Assembly: GCA_052143095.1 (NCBI GenBank)
Contig: JBKQTR010000543.1
Location: 1 to 16,732, forward strand
Direction of reading: 5' to 3'
From: DAHUYF01 sp052143095
Lineage (GTDB): Bacteria; Pseudomonadota; Alphaproteobacteria; ATCC43930; CGMCC-115725
Length of the DNA: 16,732 nucleotides
The translations under genes were made by a program, and so were the position numbers. Position 1 is the stretch's first letter. The number at the start of each line of letters is the position of its first letter. Positions 13,562-16,732 of this stretch are shown here, one piece after another. Below the pieces are notes generated by a model that had not been told where the DNA came from, did no database searches, and saw only the letters and a program-made list of their open reading frames with translations.

Positions 13562-14793
13562 GCTGCGCCCAGCAGGTCGAGCAGCACATTCGCTACCACC
13601 TCGGTGGCCTTGGCGAGGTCGTCGAGACGCAGATGCTCGTCGGCGCCATGGGCGTTGGCCTCGCCGATGCTGCGCGGCCCCGCGCCGTAGAGCACGGTCG
13701 GGATGCCGGCGGCGGCGTAATGCCGGGCGTCGGTGTAGAGCGGCACGCCGTGCGGCTTGACCGGCGCTCCCATGATGCGGCTGGCGTGACGCGTCAGCGG
13801 CTCGACGAGACGCTCGACCCCGGGCAGCGGCGCCAGCGGCAGCGCCAGCAGGATGCGGCGGATGGCGCAGCGGGCATTCGGATGCACCGCCATCGCCGCC
13901 GCGATCACGTCGCGCAGCTCCTGCTCGGCGACCTCGGCGCGCTCCTCCGGGATGATGCGGCGGTCAAGGCGCAGGACGACGCTGTCGGGCACGACATTGG
14001 TGTTGATGCCGCCCTTGATGAGCCCGACCACCAGGGTCGGCGAGTCTATGCCGTCGACCGAGGAATGCTGCGCAGCGTAGCCGCGGCGATGGCGGTAGAG
14101 CGCGACGAGCACGTCGGTCGCCGCCTCGAGCGCGTCGATGCCGGCGGCGGGCAGCGCGGCATGCGCCTGCCGGCCGGTGATCTCGATCTCGAGATGGAGG
14201 CAGCCATTATGCGCGGTGACGATGCCATAGGAGAAGCCGGCGGCAATGACGTAGTCCGGCCGGCTGATGCCGCGCTCGAGCAGCCATTTGGGCCCGATCG
14301 CGCCGCCGGCCTCCTCGTCGACGGTGACATGCAGCTCGACCGCGCCGGCGAGCGGCGCGCCGCACTCGCCGAGCGCCAGCAACGCGAAGGCATAGGTCGC
14401 GATGTCGGATTTGGAGACGGCGACGCCGCGGCCGTACATCGCGCCGTCGACGATCGCCGCGCCGTAAGGGTCCTGCGTCCAGCCCGCCCCCGGCGGCACG
14501 ACATCGCCATGGGCGTTGAGCGCGATGGTCGGGCCTGCGCCGAAGCGGCGGCGCACGATCAGGTTGGTCGCCGAGACCATGCCGCAGGCCCGCGTCTCCC
14601 CAGCCGGCACCTGGTGCCGCTCGACGGCAAGACCGAGGCCTTCGAGCAGCGTCGCGGCGCGCTCGGCGAGCGCCGCGCAATCCCCCGGCGGATTGTCCGA
14701 CGGGCAGCGCACGAGTTCGGCGAGGAAGGCGGTTTCGGCCGGGAAGCGCCGGGCGACGGCATCATGCAGGCGCCGGCGCGGCTCGTCGTTCAC
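13555..14793 (-). CDS. M20-family (ArgE/DapE-like) hydrolase with altered metal site
   Basis: This 412-residue protein has the M20 aminoacylase/deacetylase layout: NAHGDVVPPGAGW (H95, D97), TVDEEAGG (E160, E161), the dimerisation-domain ITGRQAHAALP (H211), and the C-terminal AHGADEH (H382). Two expected ligands are absent. The bridging Asp of the usual GRGxxDMK motif is Val126 in YGRGVAVSKSDIA, and the Glu of the usual GEPT motif is replaced in VIAAGFSYGIVTAHNG (near G187). An Asp at 130 is four residues downstream. It is the last gene of the puuE-uraD-allC operon. Its GTG start overlaps the allC stop (GTGA), implying coupled expression. It may act on an N-acyl or N-carbamoyl intermediate of ureide breakdown, but the substrate is unknown. 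It is clearly distinct from the adjacent AllC, which belongs to another M20 branch. Confidence 0.82.
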   Translation of the reverse strand: MNDEPRRRLHDAVARRFPAETAFLAELVRCPSDNPPGDCAALAERAATLLEGLGLAVERHQVPAGETRACGMVSATNLIVRRRFGAGPTIALNAHGDVVPPGAGWTQDPYGAAIVDGAMYGRGVAVSKSDIATYAFALLALGECGAPLAGAVELHVTVDEEAGGAIGPKWLLERGISRPDYVIAAGFSYGIVTAHNGCLHLEIEITGRQAHAALPAAGIDALEAATDVLVALYRHRRGYAAQHSSVDGIDSPTLVVGLIKGGINTNVVPDSVVLRLDRRIIPEERAEVAEQELRDVIAAAMAVHPNARCAIRRILLALPLAPLPGVERLVEPLTRHASRIMGAPVKPHGVPLYTDARHYAAAGIPTVLYGAGPRSIGEANAHGADEHLRLDDLAKATEVVANVLLDLLGAAQ

Positions 14794-16037
14794 GATCCCG
14801 GGCCTGCGCCGGCGGCCGGCGCGAAGTTGCGGATGAAATCGAGCAGCGCCAACGCGCCGATCTCGGCGTCTTCCGGCGTGATCGACTCCGCCGGGTTGTG
14901 GCTGATGCCGCCGCGGCAGCGCACGAACAGCATGCCGATATCGGTGAGCTCGGCGAGCGCCATCGCGTCATGCCCGGCGCCGCTCGGCAGGTGGCGGATC
15001 GCCAGCCCCTGGGCGCCGACGGCGCGGTCGAGCTGCGCCATGAGCCAGGGCGCGCAGGCGCTGGCGCGGCTGTCATGCGTCTGCGTCACCTCGAGCCGCA
15101 ACCCGCGGCGCTCGCAGATCGCCTCGAGCCCGTGCATGATGTCGTCGGCGGCCTGCCGGCGCTCGTCGTCCTCGGCGGCGCGCAGGTCGAGGCTGAAGCT
15201 GACGCGGCCGGGAATGACGTTGACCGCGCCGGGGGCGGCGGCGATCTGGCCGACAGTGCCGACCAGGCGCGTGCCCTCGCTGCAGCGCCGCTCGACCAGC
15301 AGCACCGCCTCGGCGGCGCCGGCGAGCGCGTCGCGGCGCAGCGCCATCGGCACGGTGCCGGCATGGCCGGCCTCGCCGGTGAGGGTGATGGCGTAGCGGC
15401 TGGCGCCGGCGATCGACGTCACCACGCCCAGCGGCAGGCCCTCGGATTCCAGCACCGGCCCCTGCTCGATATGGAGCTCGACATAGGCGAGCGCCTGCTC
15501 GCGCCGCCGCGCCGCCGTGGCGATCCGCTCCGGCGCGAGGCCGAAGCCGCGGAGCGCGTCGCTGAGGCTGATGCCCTGCGCGTCGCATTTCTCGAGCAGC
15601 GTGGCGTCGAAGCTGCCCGCCACCGCGCGGCTGCCCAGCAGCGTCGATTGGAAGCGCACGCCCTCCTCGTCGCCGAAGCCGAACACCTCGATGGCGAAGC
15701 CCGGCCGGAAGCCCTGCCGGTTGAGCTCGCCGATGCAGGCGATGGCGGCGATCACGCCGAGCATGCCGTCATAGCGGCCGGCATCGCGCACCGTGTCGAG
15801 ATGCGAGCCCAGCAGCAGCGCCGGCAATCCGGGCGAGCTTCCCTCATAGCGCCCGGCGACGTTGCCGATGGCGTCGAAATCCGCGGTCATGCCGGCGGCG
15901 CGCATCCAGCCGATGACCTTCTCGCCGGCGCGGCGATGCTCGGCGGTGAGGAAGGTCCGCGTCAGCCGGCCCGGCTCCTCGGTGATCGCCGCCAGCTCCG
16001 CGACCCGCTGCATGATGTCCGCGCCGAGCGTCGCCAT
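14790..16037 (-). CDS. allC: Allantoate amidohydrolase (M20 carbamoylase family)
   Basis: It is predicted to hydrolyse allantoate to ureidoglycine, CO2 and ammonia using a dinuclear metal centre. The ATG at 16037 gives 415 residues, the family norm. All expected ligands are present: GSHLDTV (H79, D81), AGRYDGMLGV (D90), FGDEEGVRF (E124, E125), ELHIEQGPVLE (H189) and ISHNPAE (H380). TGEAGHAGTVPM holds the conserved H225, and the substrate loop PSGAGHDAM lies at 351-359. The family also contains N-carbamoyl-L-amino-acid hydrolases and ureidoglycolate amidohydrolases that look alike; the uraD and puuE neighbours make allantoate the best assignment. GAGG lies 10 bases before the start, and uraD ends 5 bases upstream. 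The open frame extends upstream through uraD, but that is a shadow. Confidence 0.88.
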   Translation of the reverse strand: MATLGADIMQRVAELAAITEEPGRLTRTFLTAEHRRAGEKVIGWMRAAGMTADFDAIGNVAGRYEGSSPGLPALLLGSHLDTVRDAGRYDGMLGVIAAIACIGELNRQGFRPGFAIEVFGFGDEEGVRFQSTLLGSRAVAGSFDATLLEKCDAQGISLSDALRGFGLAPERIATAARRREQALAYVELHIEQGPVLESEGLPLGVVTSIAGASRYAITLTGEAGHAGTVPMALRRDALAGAAEAVLLVERRCSEGTRLVGTVGQIAAAPGAVNVIPGRVSFSLDLRAAEDDERRQAADDIMHGLEAICERRGLRLEVTQTHDSRASACAPWLMAQLDRAVGAQGLAIRHLPSGAGHDAMALAELTDIGMLFVRCRGGISHNPAESITPEDAEIGALALLDFIRNFAPAAGAGPGS

Positions 16038-16042
16038 GCGGA

Positions 16043-16570
16043 TCAGGCCTCGACCAGCGTTTCGAGGCGAAGCCGGGCGATGCGCGCGATCTCCTGCAGC
16101 GCGCGCTCGAACTCTGCCTCGGGCGGCTCCGCCAGGCGCGCGGCGAAGGCGGCGAGGATCTCCGCCTTGCTGCGGCCCTTGACCGCCATCACGAACGGGA
16201 AGCCGAAACGGCGGCGGTAGCGCTCGTTGAGCTCGCGAAAGCGCGTCAGCTCGTCGCTGCTGGCGGTGCGCAACCCGGCCGAGCCTTGCTCCTGATGCGA
16301 GGCATCGGTGAGCGCGCCCTGCAGCGCCGGGGCGCCGGCGAGCTCGGGATGGGCGCGGATGAGCGCGAGCTGGCGCTCGCGCCCGGCATCGGCGACGATG
16401 CCAACCATGACGCGGTGGAGCGCTGCTACGTCGCCGAAGGGGCGCTTCTCCCAGGCTTGCTCCGCGACCCACGGCGAATGCTCGAAGACGCCGCCCAGCG
16501 CCGCGACGAAGGCGCCGCGGTCGAGGCCGTCGAGCGCGGGAAAGCCGAGCTTGCCTGCCGGCGGGGTCAT
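16043..16570 (-). CDS. uraD: OHCU decarboxylase
   Basis: It decarboxylates OHCU, the product of HiuH, to S-allantoin. With the ATG at 16570 the protein has 175 residues, usual for the stand-alone form. Family motifs are FEHSPWVAEQAW, IRAHPELAG with the catalytic His (H74), the SHQEQGSAGL helix with conserved E94 (91-100), and ERYRRRFGFPFVMAVKGRS (116-134). The TTG at 16618 could extend the protein by 16 residues, but the ATG has CGAGG 8 bases upstream and is preferred. Its start overlaps the puuE stop (ATGA), and allC begins 5 bases after its end. In many bacteria uraD is fused to, or paired with, hiuH or puuE; here hiuH is separate, about 14 kb away on the other strand. Confidence 0.95.
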   Translation of the reverse strand: MTPPAGKLGFPALDGLDRGAFVAALGGVFEHSPWVAEQAWEKRPFGDVAALHRVMVGIVADAGRERQLALIRAHPELAGAPALQGALTDASHQEQGSAGLRTASSDELTRFRELNERYRRRFGFPFVMAVKGRSKAEILAAFAARLAEPPEAEFERALQEIARIARLRLETLVEA

Positions 16571-16732
16571 CGCGCCGGCCTCGCCGCGCCGCCCGGGGCG
16601 GGATGATGCTTGATCCAATGACGGGCGATATCGACGCGGCGGCAGATCCAGACATCGTCATGGCCGGCGACGTAGTCGAGGAAGCGCGCCAGCGAAGCGG
16701 CGCGCGCCGGCCGGCCGGCGCGCCGCGCCTGC
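16567..16732 (-). CDS. puuE: Allantoinase PuuE, C-terminal fragment (5' part outside window)
   Basis: On the minus strand a frame enters from the right edge (first full codon at 16731) and ends in TGA overlapping the uraD start. Its last 54 codons include ARFLDYVAGHDDVWICRRV followed by DIARHWIKHHP. The pattern of a short helix, V-W-x-C/A-R-R-x-D-I-A-R-H-W and HP is the C-terminal end of the polysaccharide-deacetylase-type, metal-independent allantoinase PuuE, which converts allantoin to allantoate. The final residues APGGAARPAR are a non-conserved tail. The 4-base overlap with uraD and the matching pathway step support the call. Only about one sixth of the protein is visible. Confidence 0.8.
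   Translation of the reverse strand, partial: QARRAGRPARAASLARFLDYVAGHDDVWICRRVDIARHWIKHHPAPGGAARPAR

Noticed and set aside
13558..15396. 612-codon plus-strand frame across the M20 gene and allC
   Set aside because: It is antisense to two genes with intact family motifs and has no domain of its own.
14790..16661. Extended 623-codon version of allC
   Set aside because: The first 208 codons lie in another frame of uraD and puuE and are Arg/Ala-rich. The AllC family N-terminus begins at the ATG at 16037.
16702..16723. 22-bp perfect palindrome made of GCGCGC, CCGG and GGCC units
   Set aside because: It lies within the puuE reading frame in an Ala/Arg/Gly/Pro stretch where GC-rich codons easily create such symmetry. 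No regulatory placement is apparent.

Overview
The window is a dense, high-GC purine catabolism locus from what is most likely an alphaproteobacterium of the Hyphomicrobiales type. That placement is inferred from the GC-rich codon use, the XdhA/XdhB/XdhC set beside a BMP-type ABC transporter, the PuuE/UraD/AllC ureide genes, and a dispersed-repeat pair of the 'CCTCATCCTGAG...TCGAAGGA' kind that I associate with this group. No rRNA, tRNA, CRISPR array, transposase or phage gene was seen.

Layout. (1) 2-781 (+): the C-terminal part of an NCS2-family permease cut by the left edge, followed by a strong hairpin. (2) 967-1563 (-): an unrecognised 198-aa protein, convergent with the permease and divergent from the next operon. 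(3) 1862-11752 (+): a tightly packed run of hiuH, xdhA, xdhB, xdhC, ABC ATPase, permease, permease and BMP substrate-binding protein. Most junctions overlap or are only a few bases apart. (4) 11753-11939: an intergenic inverted pair of REP-like repeats. (5) 11940-12956 (-): a deaminase whose motifs fit adenine rather than adenosine. (6) 13091-13561 (+): guanine deaminase, divergent from the adenine deaminase. (7) 16732-13555 (-): a second operon transcribed right to left, with puuE (only its last 54 codons inside the window), uraD, allC and an ArgE/DapE-like M20 protein. The last of these meets guaD tail to tail with a 7-base overlap.

How they fit together. Adenine is deaminated to hypoxanthine and guanine to xanthine. 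XdhAB, matured by XdhC, oxidises both to urate. After a uricase step, HiuH and UraD convert 5-hydroxyisourate and OHCU to allantoin. PuuE opens allantoin to allantoate and AllC releases ammonia and ureidoglycine. The NCS2 permease and the BMP-type ABC system are the likely importers of purines, nucleosides or ureides.

Points worth a second look: no uricase is encoded inside the window; the M20 protein at the end of the ureide operon lacks two metal-ligand positions while keeping the others; a shared ATTGTATRC motif lies in both divergent intergenic regions; the binding protein carries a twin-arginine-like signal; and a conserved-looking orphan protein sits divergently beside the xdh operon.
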